Assembly (NCBI GenBank): GCA_045119035.1
Contig: JBGVCU010000048.1
Location: forward strand, 1-31,753
Direction of reading: 5' to 3'
DNA length: 31,753 nucleotides
DNA from: CAYVQA01 sp045119035
GTDB lineage: Bacteria > Bacillota_I > Bacilli_A > ML615J-28 > CAG-313
A model generated the notes under the pieces. That model was not told the origin of the DNA. It saw nothing but the letters and a program-made list of their open reading frames with translations, and did not search any database. Of this stretch, positions 24,719-31,727 are shown in pieces. The position numbers and the translations under genes are program-made. Position 1 is the stretch's first letter. Every line of letters starts with the position of its first letter.

Positions 24719-24747
24719 TTGTTTTAGAATTTATTTTATGTTAAAAT
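24719..24747 (+). promoter_or_regulatory. Sigma-A promoter of tRNA-Arg
   Basis: TTGTTT (24719-24724), 17 bases, TAAAAT (24742-24747) with TG at the extended -10 position. The start site would be about at the first base of the tRNA, giving almost no leader to trim. Confidence 0.6.
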
Positions 24748-24755
24748 ATTTAAAA

Positions 24756-24842
24756 GTCTCCGTAGCTCAGCTGGATAGAGCACGGCCCTCCTAAGGCCGG
24801 TTAGATTAAAACGCAAGAGTTCGAATCTCTTCGGGGACGCCA
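24756..24842 (+). tRNA. tRNA-Arg (anticodon CCT), with long variable region
   Basis: Cloverleaf: acceptor GTCTCCG pairs with CGGGGAC (24832-24838, one G-T pair), D arm GCTC/GAGC, anticodon stem CGGCC/GGCCG (24783-24787, 24795-24799), loop CTCCTAA with anticodon CCT at 24790-24792. T arm AAGAG/CTCTT with loop TTCGAAT (24815-24831). CCA is encoded (24840-24842). It reads AGG arginine codons. The length is 87 bases because the region between the anticodon and T stems has 15 bases (24800-24814) instead of the 4-5 usual for tRNA-Arg. Only a weak 3-bp helix can form in it. Position 32 is C, the base that TtcA thiolates in some Arg tRNAs, and a ttcA-like gene lies convergently next door. Confidence 0.92.
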
Positions 24843-24846
24843 TATA

Positions 24847-24884
24847 AAAAAACAAAAGGTTTCTTTAATTAGAAACCTTTTTTA
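24847..24884. terminator. Bidirectional terminator between tRNA-Arg and the ttcA-like gene
   Basis: An 11-bp stem (24854-24864 with 24871-24881, AAAAGGTTTCT and its complement) with a 6-base loop. It is followed by T on the plus strand and by a T-rich run on the minus strand (the complement of 24845-24852), so both convergent units can end here. Confidence 0.85.
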
Positions 24885-25739
24885 TTCTTCTTGTTTAGTA
24901 TCTTTATAATGATCTAAGTAATTAATATACTTTCCGTCTTTTTTATAACCTAATATTTTATTTAAATTAATATTTGATGATGCGATAAATATATTTTTTT
25001 CTACATTTTCATTATATTCTAATAAATTTTGAATTAATTTCTTTGTATCATATCTTTTAGAACCAGATTCAATTTCTTTTTCTTTTTCAATTGAATCAGT
25101 AAACTTACATGCACAACGAATAAATTCTAGTTCATTATAAGCACTCCATGCAATAATGTCTTTTTCGCGGATTAAATAAAGTGGTCTAATAAGTTCCATT
25201 CCTTCAAAGTTTTGACTATGAAGTTTTGGTAACATTGTTTCAACTGTTCCATTATTTAATAAATTCATTAAAGTTGTTTCTATTACATCATCATAATGAT
25301 GACCTAAAGCAATTTTATTACAACCTTGTTCTTTACAAATATTATATAAAGCTCCTCGACGCATTCTTGCGCATAAATAACATGGTGTTTTTATTTGACT
25401 ATTAGCTACTTCAAAAATGTTTGTTTCATAAATTGTAGCAGGGATATTTAAAATCTCTAAATTTTTCTTAATCATTTCAAGATTTCTTTCATTATAGCCT
25501 GGATTCATAACAATAAATTTAGCTGTAAAATTAATATCACTATGTCTTAATAGTTCTTGAAATAACTTAGCCATAATCATTGAGTCTTTTCCACCCGAAA
25601 TACAAACACCAATACAATCATTCTCTTCAATTAACTGGTAGTCTTTTACAGCTTTAACAAATGGACCCCAAAGTCTTTTACGATATGATGTTAAAATTGT
25701 TCTTTCAATTTCTTGATATCTTGTTAATACTCTTTTCAT
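24882..25739 (-). CDS. ttcA: TtcA-like tRNA thiolation ATPase (PP-loop, Fe-S type)
   Basis: Probably adds sulfur to cytidine 32 of selected tRNAs, using ATP and a [4Fe-4S] cluster. PP-loop SGGKDS is at 48-53 of 285 residues. The cysteine pair C120-x-x-C123 is followed by RMRRGALYNICKEQG, and KIALGHHYDDVIETTLMNLL (142-161) is the hallmark of the TtcA/TilS-like fold. In E. coli TtcA the third cluster cysteine lies in a CxxC; here the corresponding segment reads FIRCACKF with C209 and C211 only two apart. The family contains several thiolases, so the exact target is inferred. It is the last gene of the unit starting with the debranching enzyme, 10 bases after the NUDIX gene. Confidence 0.82.
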   Translation of the reverse strand: MKRVLTRYQEIERTILTSYRKRLWGPFVKAVKDYQLIEENDCIGVCISGGKDSMIMAKLFQELLRHSDINFTAKFIVMNPGYNERNLEMIKKNLEILNIPATIYETNIFEVANSQIKTPCYLCARMRRGALYNICKEQGCNKIALGHHYDDVIETTLMNLLNNGTVETMLPKLHSQNFEGMELIRPLYLIREKDIIAWSAYNELEFIRCACKFTDSIEKEKEIESGSKRYDTKKLIQNLLEYNENVEKNIFIASSNINLNKILGYKKDGKYINYLDHYKDTKQEE

Positions 25740-25749
25740 AATTTTCTTT

Positions 25750-26268
25750 CTATTCTATATAAATATTTTCACTAAATCTTGTGTCTTTTAAAAGCTTTAA
25801 AAAACTTTCATGATAGACAATAAATTTACTATTATTCATCATTTCAATTATTTCATCAATTGTTGCCCACTTAGCATCTACTACTTCTGTTTCTTGTAAA
25901 GTAAGACTAGTTAAATCAATATCTTTATTCACTATGTAGATATCATCAAATCCTTCATGAAAATTAAAAGTAAATATTGGTCTTTTAATAAATTCACTCA
26001 AATCTAATCCAAGTTCTTCTTTTGTTTCACGTATCATTGCATCAACTGATGATTCACCACTACTTGCACATCCTCCAACACTTATGTCCCAAAGTGATGG
26101 CCAGTTCTTTTTATTAGGATGTCTTTGTTGAATTAACATTTCTCCTTTTGAATTAAAGATTACCAAATGAACAACTAATCGATAAGTATTTTCAGGAAGT
26201 TTGTCCCCACGATTAATTGTTATATTAAGTTTATTTCTATTTATATCATAAAGATCAAATTTTTCCAT
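25750..26268 (-). CDS. NUDIX hydrolase
   Basis: Cytoplasmic hydrolase of nucleoside-diphosphate-like substrates, 172 residues. The complete Nudix box is at 66-88: G66, five residues, E72, seven residues, then RETKEELGL. The upstream segment HLVIFNSKGEMLIQQRHPNK (34-53) and WDISVGGC resemble the branch including YfcD and isopentenyl diphosphate isomerase-like proteins, whose substrates are often unknown. It has an AGAGG ribosome binding site. It sits between the glycogen debranching gene (34-base gap) and the ttcA-like gene (10-base gap), with no independent promoter visible. Confidence 0.92.
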   Translation of the reverse strand: MEKFDLYDINRNKLNITINRGDKLPENTYRLVVHLVIFNSKGEMLIQQRHPNKKNWPSLWDISVGGCASSGESSVDAMIRETKEELGLDLSEFIKRPIFTFNFHEGFDDIYIVNKDIDLTSLTLQETEVVDAKWATIDEIIEMMNNSKFIVYHESFLKLLKDTRFSENIYIE

Positions 26269-26302
26269 AAAATACCTCTTTAAATTGCTTAACGATATTT
26301 TC

Positions 26303-28246
26303 CTATTTTAAATAGTTATCTACATAACTTCTTAAGACTTCAGCAACACTCCATGCTTGAGTATAACATCCTCTTGTATGCACAGGATAATCACCATTGA
26401 ACACTTCAGCAATACCATCTAAACATCCTTCATTTAAGTGAGGGATAATATTGTCAAACATTTGTTTTAATTTATTTTTATCATGATAAACATGATTATA
26501 TGCATCAAAAAAAGCACCTAAAATAAATCCCCAAGTTGTCCCCATATGATAAGCTTCATCACGTTTTTGAAGAGGCCCATCATAAATCCCAATATATTTC
26601 GGATCATTTTGTGCTAAAGAACGCATACCGTAAACATTATATAATAATTTATAACATGTATCAACAACATCTTTATGATATTTTTCATCTAACACAATAT
26701 ATGGTAAACTAAACATAAATAATTGATTTGGTCTAATTGAAGCATCATCAATACCTGTTTCAAGCTCATCTAAAACGTCATATAAACATTTAGTTTCGTT
26801 GTTATAATAACGTTTATTAAAACTATCATACACTAATTTAATTAGATTATCTAAATCACATTCTAAATCTAATTTAGCTGCAAAATACTTATAAGTATTA
26901 AGTGCATTATACCATAACGCATTAATTTCTACAGGTTTTCCATGGCGTGGTGTCATAACTTTTCCATTTGCAAATACATCCATCCATGTAATTTGATTAA
27001 AGCCACTACCAGCAGAAATCAAACCATCTTCATTCATTTTAATATCAAAATGTGTTCCTTTTTGATAAAAATCTAAGATGTTTTTAAATGTTGGCATTAA
27101 TTCTTTAATAGTTTCTAAATCATCAGTTGCTTCTAAATATTTGTATGCAGCATAAAAATACCACATAGAAGCATCTACTGTATTATATAAAGGTTTTGCA
27201 TTATCATCCGGGAACATATTTGGAATAAGTCCTTCTTTTTCATATTTAGCAAACGATAATAAAACTTCTTTAGCATCTTTATATCTTTTTGTTGTAATAA
27301 GCAGACCAGTATATGCAATCATTGTATCACGTCCCCAGTCAGTAAACCAAGGAAGCCCAGCAAGAATTGTTTTAAGTCCTGTTGATTTTCTTTTTGATAC
27401 AAATACATCACTATTTAAAACTAATCTATTTGCAAACTCATCTTTTAAATTTGCTTTTTTAACTAAATTTTGTAATCTTTTTATATTTGATTCAATAATT
27501 TCTGTTGCATTAGTATTTACATTTTTTTCAATTGATGTAACAATTTCTAAATCAAATTCAACACCTTCTTTTAAATTAATTTCTAATTTAATAGGTGTAT
27601 AATGATAATCTACTGCAGTATCTCCTGTTGCTTCATCATATAGTAAATGAACTGGTCCAAAAACAATATTTTTATTATTAATAACATTACCATTACTATA
27701 ATAAAATTTAATTTGTTTTTGACCTTTTTTATTTAAATAAACAAAATTATCTTCTTGTTTAATCTTATATATAAAATCAGTTGGTAATGATCCAGCGCCA
27801 TGTTCACGATAATTGAAATGAGGTGTAATTAATATTTTAGCATCTTTTAATGGCTCAAAATGATATTTTATTGCAACTGTATTTTTTAAATATTCAATTG
27901 AAATTGTTTTAGTAAAACGAACACCATCAACATGATAAAAATATTCAGGTACAATGTCATGTTTGAAACTTACTAAATGTTTAGTATTATCGATTAAGTG
28001 ATTAGCTAGATGTGCATTAGTTAAATCATAAGTTTGATCTGTAACAACTTCTTCAGTAATTGTATTCAAAATCATATAACGTTCAACTGGTGATTTAAGT
28101 GATGCAATTAAATAACCATCATGTTTGCGATATTGAGAATTAATAATAGATTGGCTTGCATAACCACCTAATCCATTACCTAACACCCATTTTCTACTAT
28201 TACCATCTTCATAGTTTTTTAAATTTGCTATTCCATAAATATGCAT
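26303..28246 (-). CDS. Glycogen debranching enzyme (amylo-alpha-1,6-glucosidase, GH133 type)
   Basis: Hydrolyses alpha-1,6 branch points of limit dextrin, 647 residues from the chosen start. The N-terminal beta-rich domain begins WVLGNGLGGYASQSI (about 18-32). The C-terminal (alpha/alpha)6 barrel shows GLPWFTDWGRDT at 297-308, MTPRHGKPVEINALWYNAL (about 430-448) and GTTWGFILGAFFDAY near 577-591, all typical of archaeal and bacterial debranching enzymes of this family. An in-frame ATG at 28276 would add 10 residues, but the ATG at 28246 has an AAAGGAG ribosome binding site at proper distance. The promoter upstream contains a palindrome. No glycogen synthase or phosphorylase gene is in the window. 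Confidence 0.93.
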   Translation of the reverse strand: MHIYGIANLKNYEDGNSRKWVLGNGLGGYASQSIINSQYRKHDGYLIASLKSPVERYMILNTITEEVVTDQTYDLTNAHLANHLIDNTKHLVSFKHDIVPEYFYHVDGVRFTKTISIEYLKNTVAIKYHFEPLKDAKILITPHFNYREHGAGSLPTDFIYKIKQEDNFVYLNKKGQKQIKFYYSNGNVINNKNIVFGPVHLLYDEATGDTAVDYHYTPIKLEINLKEGVEFDLEIVTSIEKNVNTNATEIIESNIKRLQNLVKKANLKDEFANRLVLNSDVFVSKRKSTGLKTILAGLPWFTDWGRDTMIAYTGLLITTKRYKDAKEVLLSFAKYEKEGLIPNMFPDDNAKPLYNTVDASMWYFYAAYKYLEATDDLETIKELMPTFKNILDFYQKGTHFDIKMNEDGLISAGSGFNQITWMDVFANGKVMTPRHGKPVEINALWYNALNTYKYFAAKLDLECDLDNLIKLVYDSFNKRYYNNETKCLYDVLDELETGIDDASIRPNQLFMFSLPYIVLDEKYHKDVVDTCYKLLYNVYGMRSLAQNDPKYIGIYDGPLQKRDEAYHMGTTWGFILGAFFDAYNHVYHDKNKLKQMFDNIIPHLNEGCLDGIAEVFNGDYPVHTRGCYTQAWSVAEVLRSYVDNYLK

Positions 28247-28291
28247 ATAAAATTCTCCTTTATATGTTTTTAACAATTATAAACCTTATTT

Positions 28292-28320
28292 ATTATACCA
28301 TTTTTAATGGTTTTTTACAA
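28292..28320 (-). promoter_or_regulatory. Sigma-A promoter of the debranching operon with embedded palindrome
   Basis: On the complement, TTGTAA (28315-28320), 17 bases, TATAAT (28292-28297). The spacer carries a 15-base perfect inverted repeat, ACCATT-AAA-AATGGT (28297-28311), ending at the first base of the -10 box. That position would allow a repressor to block RNA polymerase. Read on the plus strand, the same repeat is followed by T, so a plus-strand terminator is an alternative, but no plus-strand gene is near. Confidence 0.65.
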
Positions 28321-28341
28321 TAATTATACAAATGCTAAGTA

Positions 28342-28860
28342 TTATAAAACAAGTTCAAATGCTACTCTTTCTTTATCAAGCACATCTGTTCTTAATAAAT
28401 AAATTATGCCAACTTTTTTGAAATTACATTTATAAAGTAGATTTTGCATTTTTATATTTTCTTTTTTTGTATCAACCTTAATAGATACAGCATTTTTATT
28501 CTTTGCAATATCAATTGTATACTGAATTAATTCACTTGCAATTCCTTTTCTATAATAATCTTTATTAATTGCAAGTCGGTGAATAACCATATATTTACCA
28601 TTTGTTAACCAACTACCTACTGTCATATTGTCATAACAAACTTCATTTTTATTACTTAATACAATACAACCTAAAATAGTATTATTTTCTTCATAAACAT
28701 AAAGCTCATTATTATTAATATCATTTAACATTGTATTTTCGTTTGGATAATTATCTAGATCTTGCCACTGATCGGAATTATCTTTTTTAAATAAATTTTT
28801 TGCATCATTAATACAATTCATCACACCATCTAAATCACAAACTTTAGCAAGTCTAATCAT
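28342..28860 (-). CDS. GNAT family N-acetyltransferase
   Basis: Acyl-CoA-dependent acetyltransferase of 172 residues with unknown substrate. The acetyl-CoA binding motif A is RLAINKDYYRKGIASELI (about 115-132), with the R/Q-x-x-G-x-A loop in YRKGIA. The N-terminus IRLAKVCDLDGVMNCINDAK is typical of family members. Two ATGs in a row are possible (28863, 28860). The AAGGAG ribosome binding site (28866-28871) is 2 bases from the first and 5 from the second, so the second is preferred. A hairpin after the hydrogenase gene lies immediately upstream and there is no separate promoter, so expression may come from read-through of hydrogenase transcripts. Confidence 0.88.
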   Translation of the reverse strand: MIRLAKVCDLDGVMNCINDAKNLFKKDNSDQWQDLDNYPNENTMLNDINNNELYVYEENNTILGCIVLSNKNEVCYDNMTVGSWLTNGKYMVIHRLAINKDYYRKGIASELIQYTIDIAKNKNAVSIKVDTKKENIKMQNLLYKCNFKKVGIIYLLRTDVLDKERVAFELVL

Positions 28861-28877
28861 CATTACTCCTTCTTAAT

Positions 28878-28914
28878 AAAAGCTATTATCAGGATTTTCC
28901 AAATAATAGCTTTT
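28878..28914 (-). terminator. Intercistronic hairpin after the hydrogenase gene
   Basis: A 12-bp stem (28878-28889 with 28903-28914, AAAAGCTATTAT and its complement) with a 13-base loop that can itself pair GGA with TCC. Following the stem on the minus strand the T tract is short (TTTTATT), so it may be a leaky terminator or mRNA stabiliser between the hydrogenase and acetyltransferase genes. Confidence 0.65.
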
Positions 28915-28920
28915 ATACTT

Positions 28921-30345
28921 TTATTTAATATTTTCTTCTTTATTATATAAAGAATCTTGAATTGTTTTATGTGGAGAACTTGCTCCATATTTATCAATAG
29001 TTATTTTATCGCGAATTTCATGTGTAATATTACATGGTCCACCAATACATCCACCCATACAAGCCATTCCTTCTAGGAAATTAAAATCTACTTTACCACG
29101 TTTTACTTTAGATAACATGACTTTAATATTTTCAATTCCTTCACACATAACAGGTTTAACTTCATAGTCAATTCCTTTTTCTTTAATAACTTGACCTACT
29201 GCTTCTGTTAAACCTCCAAGTCTTGCAAAAATTCTACCAAAATAAGATGCATTATCTAGTGGTGTTTCCTCTAGTTCTGATAATGTAATATCTTTACCAG
29301 AAAATGCTGCTTGAAGTTCTTCAAATGTCATAACAAAATCAATACTATGAGTTTCATCCTCTAATGCTTCACGTTTTTTTGCTGTACATGGTCCAATAAA
29401 CACAGTAACAGCCTTTGGATCTTGTTCTTTCAAGAATTTACTAACTGCAACCATTGGAGAAGGATTATGTGAAATTTTATCAGCAACTTCAGGGAAGTAT
29501 TTTTTTATGTAACTTACAAAAGCAGGACAACATGAACTTGTTAAGAATCCTTTTTCAATAAGTTCTTCTGTTTCACTATAAGCAACCATATCAGCTCCAA
29601 GAGCAGCTTCAATTACTTGATAAAATCCTAATAATTTTATACCAGTTACAACTTGATTTAATTTAGCATAATCAAATTGACTTCCTATTGCAGGAGCAAC
29701 AATTGCGTATACATGTTTTTCGGGATTTTTGATTTGTTCAATAATTTGAACAAGTGATGAACGATCTGTTATAGCACCAAATGGACATTGATATACGCAT
29801 TGACCACATTGAATACATTTATCGTTATCAATTCTAGCACTACCATCTTCATTTACACTAATCGCATTAATTTTACAAGCAGCAACACATGGTCTTGTTC
29901 TGTTCTTTATTGCACTATAAGGACAAGCTTTTGCACATAAACCGCAATTTACACACTTAGATTTATCTATTACAGCTTTTAAATTTTCATCAAATGAAAT
30001 TGCTCCTTTTGGACAAGCAAGTCTACATCTATGAGCTAAACATCCACGGCAATCGTTTGTTACAGTATATCCGCTAGAAGGACAATCATCACAAGCAGAA
30101 CGAATAACTGAAATAACATTTTCATCTGGTTTTACACCACCTACAGCACGTTTTATTCTTTCTCTTACAATATGTCTTTCTTTATAAATACAACATCTTA
30201 AAGTTGCTTTTTTTCCAGGCATTACAATTTCTGGAATGTCTACTAAATTTTCAAGCAGATTTCCTTCATACGCAAATTTTACTACTTCTTTTAATACTTT
30301 ATATTTAATAAATTGAACTTTTGTATCAAATAAAATTTTATCCAT
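28921..30345 (-). CDS. [FeFe] hydrogenase with N-terminal ferredoxin domains (group B-like)
   Basis: Hydrogen-evolving or -sensing enzyme of 474 residues. The N-terminal 200 residues hold CxxC-rich segments: CDDC (85-88), CRGCLAHRC (99-107), C131VNCGLCAKAC and a second CIQCGQCVYQC (177-187). These predict several [4Fe-4S] clusters. H-cluster motifs follow: L1 SSCCPAF at about 270-276, L2 GPCTAKK at 318-324, L3 EGMACMGGCIGG at 425-436. The sequence CCPAF rather than CCPxW and the short C-terminus suggest the monomeric group B class, whose role is poorly known. Maturases HydE, HydF and HydG are not in the window. A GGAGGG ribosome binding site and promoter (30382-30410) precede it. Confidence 0.93.
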   Translation of the reverse strand: MDKILFDTKVQFIKYKVLKEVVKFAYEGNLLENLVDIPEIVMPGKKATLRCCIYKERHIVRERIKRAVGGVKPDENVISVIRSACDDCPSSGYTVTNDCRGCLAHRCRLACPKGAISFDENLKAVIDKSKCVNCGLCAKACPYSAIKNRTRPCVAACKINAISVNEDGSARIDNDKCIQCGQCVYQCPFGAITDRSSLVQIIEQIKNPEKHVYAIVAPAIGSQFDYAKLNQVVTGIKLLGFYQVIEAALGADMVAYSETEELIEKGFLTSSCCPAFVSYIKKYFPEVADKISHNPSPMVAVSKFLKEQDPKAVTVFIGPCTAKKREALEDETHSIDFVMTFEELQAAFSGKDITLSELEETPLDNASYFGRIFARLGGLTEAVGQVIKEKGIDYEVKPVMCEGIENIKVMLSKVKRGKVDFNFLEGMACMGGCIGGPCNITHEIRDKITIDKYGASSPHKTIQDSLYNKEENIK

Positions 30346-30381
30346 TTAACCCTCCACTTATATATAATATTTCTTTAATAT

Positions 30382-30410
30382 ATTTTAACATTTTTACATT
30401 AATTTAACAA
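30382..30410 (-). promoter_or_regulatory. Sigma-A promoter of the hydrogenase gene
   Basis: On the complement, TTGTTA (30405-30410), 17 bases, TAAAAT (30382-30387), with TG at the extended -10 position. It is divergent from the antiporter promoter 41 bases away, so the two could share a regulator. Confidence 0.6.
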
Positions 30411-30450
30411 CTTTTTTACTATAAATAAATAATTGCATTTTGTATTTAAC

Positions 30451-30479
30451 TTGTATAATTTGGCATTTTTTGATATAAT
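30451..30479 (+). promoter_or_regulatory. Sigma-A promoter of the Na+/Ca2+ antiporter gene
   Basis: TTGTAT (30451-30456), 17 bases, TATAAT (30474-30479) with TG extension. The predicted leader is about 84 bases. AAAAAATATC (30494-30503) can pair with GATATTTTTT (30533-30542) in it. No known riboswitch is recognised. Confidence 0.65.
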
Positions 30480-30569
30480 TATTACAATAAGTCAAAAAAT
30501 ATCAAAGACATATTTTATAAAATTTTAAATTAGATATTTTTTTAAACATGAATTAGAAATGAGGAAATT

Positions 30570-31559
30570 ATGTTATTAGCCTGTTTATTATTAGTAGTAG
30601 GAATGGTTCTTTTAATTAAAGGAGCTGATTTCTTTGTAGATGGAGCAAGCAAGATTGCTAAAGCTTTAAAAATTCCAACATTAATTATTGGTCTTACATT
30701 AGTATCACTTGGTACAAGTTTACCAGAACTATCTGTAAGTTTACAAGCAGCTTTCGCTGGAAGTAGTGATTTAAGTTTAGGAAATGTAGTTGGATCAAAT
30801 ATATTTAATACATTTTTAATTCTAGGAGCAGCAGCATTATTTGTTCCACTAGCATTTGATGAAGATATGCGTAAATATGATGTACCATTTATGGTTGGAA
30901 TTTATGCTTTACTTTTATTATTCAGTTTTGTTATTACTCCATATAAATTAAATCTAATTGAATCATTAATTTTAGTAATTTTACTAGTTAGTTATATTTT
31001 ATTCTTAATTTATCGCGCAAAGAAAAACAATACAAATGTAGAAGAAAATGAATCAAATGATCAAATTGAAGTAATTAATAAAAAAGACATATTATTTAGT
31101 ATAATTAAAGTTGTATTTGGTGTTGCAGCAATTATTTTCGGTGGAAATCTTGTTGTTAATAATGCAGTTTTTATTGCTGGAAAATTAGGAATGAGTGAAG
31201 CTTTAATTGGTCTTACAATCGTTGCTGTTGGAACAAGTCTTCCTGAACTTGTTACAAGTGTTGTAGCTTCAATAAAGAAAGAAAACGATATTGCATTAGG
31301 TAATGTAATTGGATCAAATATCTTTAATGTATTATTCATCATTGGAGTTTCTTCAACAATCAAGCCTTTAAATATTTCACATAATATTGCATTCGGAATG
31401 AATAAAGCTTTATTTGATTTATTAATCTTACTTGCATCAGGTATCCTAACTCTACTTATTGCAAAACTTTCAAAAAATATGAAAAAATGGCAAGGTGTAA
31501 TCTTCTTCTCATTATACATTGCTTATGTTGTATTCATTATTTTAAGAGATTTAGCATAA
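30570..31559 (+). CDS. Calcium/sodium antiporter (CaCA family, YrbG-like)
   Basis: Inner membrane exchanger of about ten helices, 329 residues, moving Ca2+ out against Na+. The two inverted alpha repeats are clear: GTSLPELSVSLQA (48-60) followed by GNVVGSNIFN (71-80), and GTSLPELVTSVVA (221-233) followed by GNVIGSNIFN (244-253). The cation-binding glutamates are E53 and E226. A hydrophilic loop (about 150-172) separates the halves. Ion selectivity is inferred from family. The GAGGAAA ribosome binding site precedes the ATG. It is a single-gene unit with its own promoter and terminator. Confidence 0.95.
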   Translation: MLLACLLLVVGMVLLIKGADFFVDGASKIAKALKIPTLIIGLTLVSLGTSLPELSVSLQAAFAGSSDLSLGNVVGSNIFNTFLILGAAALFVPLAFDEDMRKYDVPFMVGIYALLLLFSFVITPYKLNLIESLILVILLVSYILFLIYRAKKNNTNVEENESNDQIEVINKKDILFSIIKVVFGVAAIIFGGNLVVNNAVFIAGKLGMSEALIGLTIVAVGTSLPELVTSVVASIKKENDIALGNVIGSNIFNVLFIIGVSSTIKPLNISHNIAFGMNKALFDLLILLASGILTLLIAKLSKNMKKWQGVIFFSLYIAYVVFIILRDLA

Positions 31560-31564
31560 TAATT

Positions 31565-31597
31565 AAAAGTTGTGTAAATTTAATTACACAACTTTTT
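31565..31597 (+). terminator. Terminator of the antiporter gene
   Basis: A 13-bp perfect stem (31565-31577 with 31584-31596, AAAAGTTGTGTAA and its complement), 6-base loop, ending in six T. It lies 5 bases past the stop codon. Confidence 0.9.
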
Positions 31598-31629
31598 TAG
31601 ATCATGTGAATTACTATAAATGTTAAAAT

Positions 31630-31695
31630 AAAAGTACCCAATTGTGTTCATGTAAGAATCCCCAATTCTTAATAACACAAGTGAGTACTTTTTTT
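31630..31695 (+). terminator. Second long hairpin with T tract, before the last gene
   Basis: AAAAGTAC (31630-31637) pairs with GTACTTTT (31685-31692). Farther in, TTGTGTT pairs with AACACAA, and AAGAAT with ATTCTT around a CCCCA loop, giving a nested 66-base structure with a few mismatches, followed by seven T (31689-31695). It resembles a terminator, but it follows the antiporter's own terminator closely and sits upstream of an extended -10 promoter. It may protect the next gene from outside transcription, as insertion sequences often do. Confidence 0.6.
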
Positions 31696-31697
31696 GT

Positions 31698-31703
31698 TAT
31701 AAT
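31698..31703 (+). promoter_or_regulatory. Extended -10 promoter of the last partial gene
   Basis: TATAAT (31698-31703) after the hairpin T tract, 24 bases before the start codon. The TG at 31682-31683 is too far upstream to serve as an extension and no good -35 box is seen. A GGAAG ribosome binding site follows at about 31714-31718. Confidence 0.4.
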
Positions 31704-31727
31704 GATTATTGAAAGGAAGTAATTATT

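Larger units (their letters stand above)
24366..24755. other. Intergenic stretch without a confident gene
   Basis: About 390 bases of very AT-rich sequence between the ylmE promoter and the tRNA. It contains a minus-strand terminator (24411-24436) and the tRNA promoter. On the minus strand, 24627-24701 reads MIKFK-stop-TSNILKDDDYYKEGHILS, which looks faintly like decayed coding sequence. A hydrophobic 63-codon minus-strand frame at 24409-24600 starts at TTG without a ribosome binding site and is not credible as a gene. Confidence 0.5.

Noticed and set aside
31061..31519. 152-codon minus-strand frame opposite the antiporter
   Set aside because: It mirrors the plus-strand antiporter with its conserved alpha repeats and has no independent signals.
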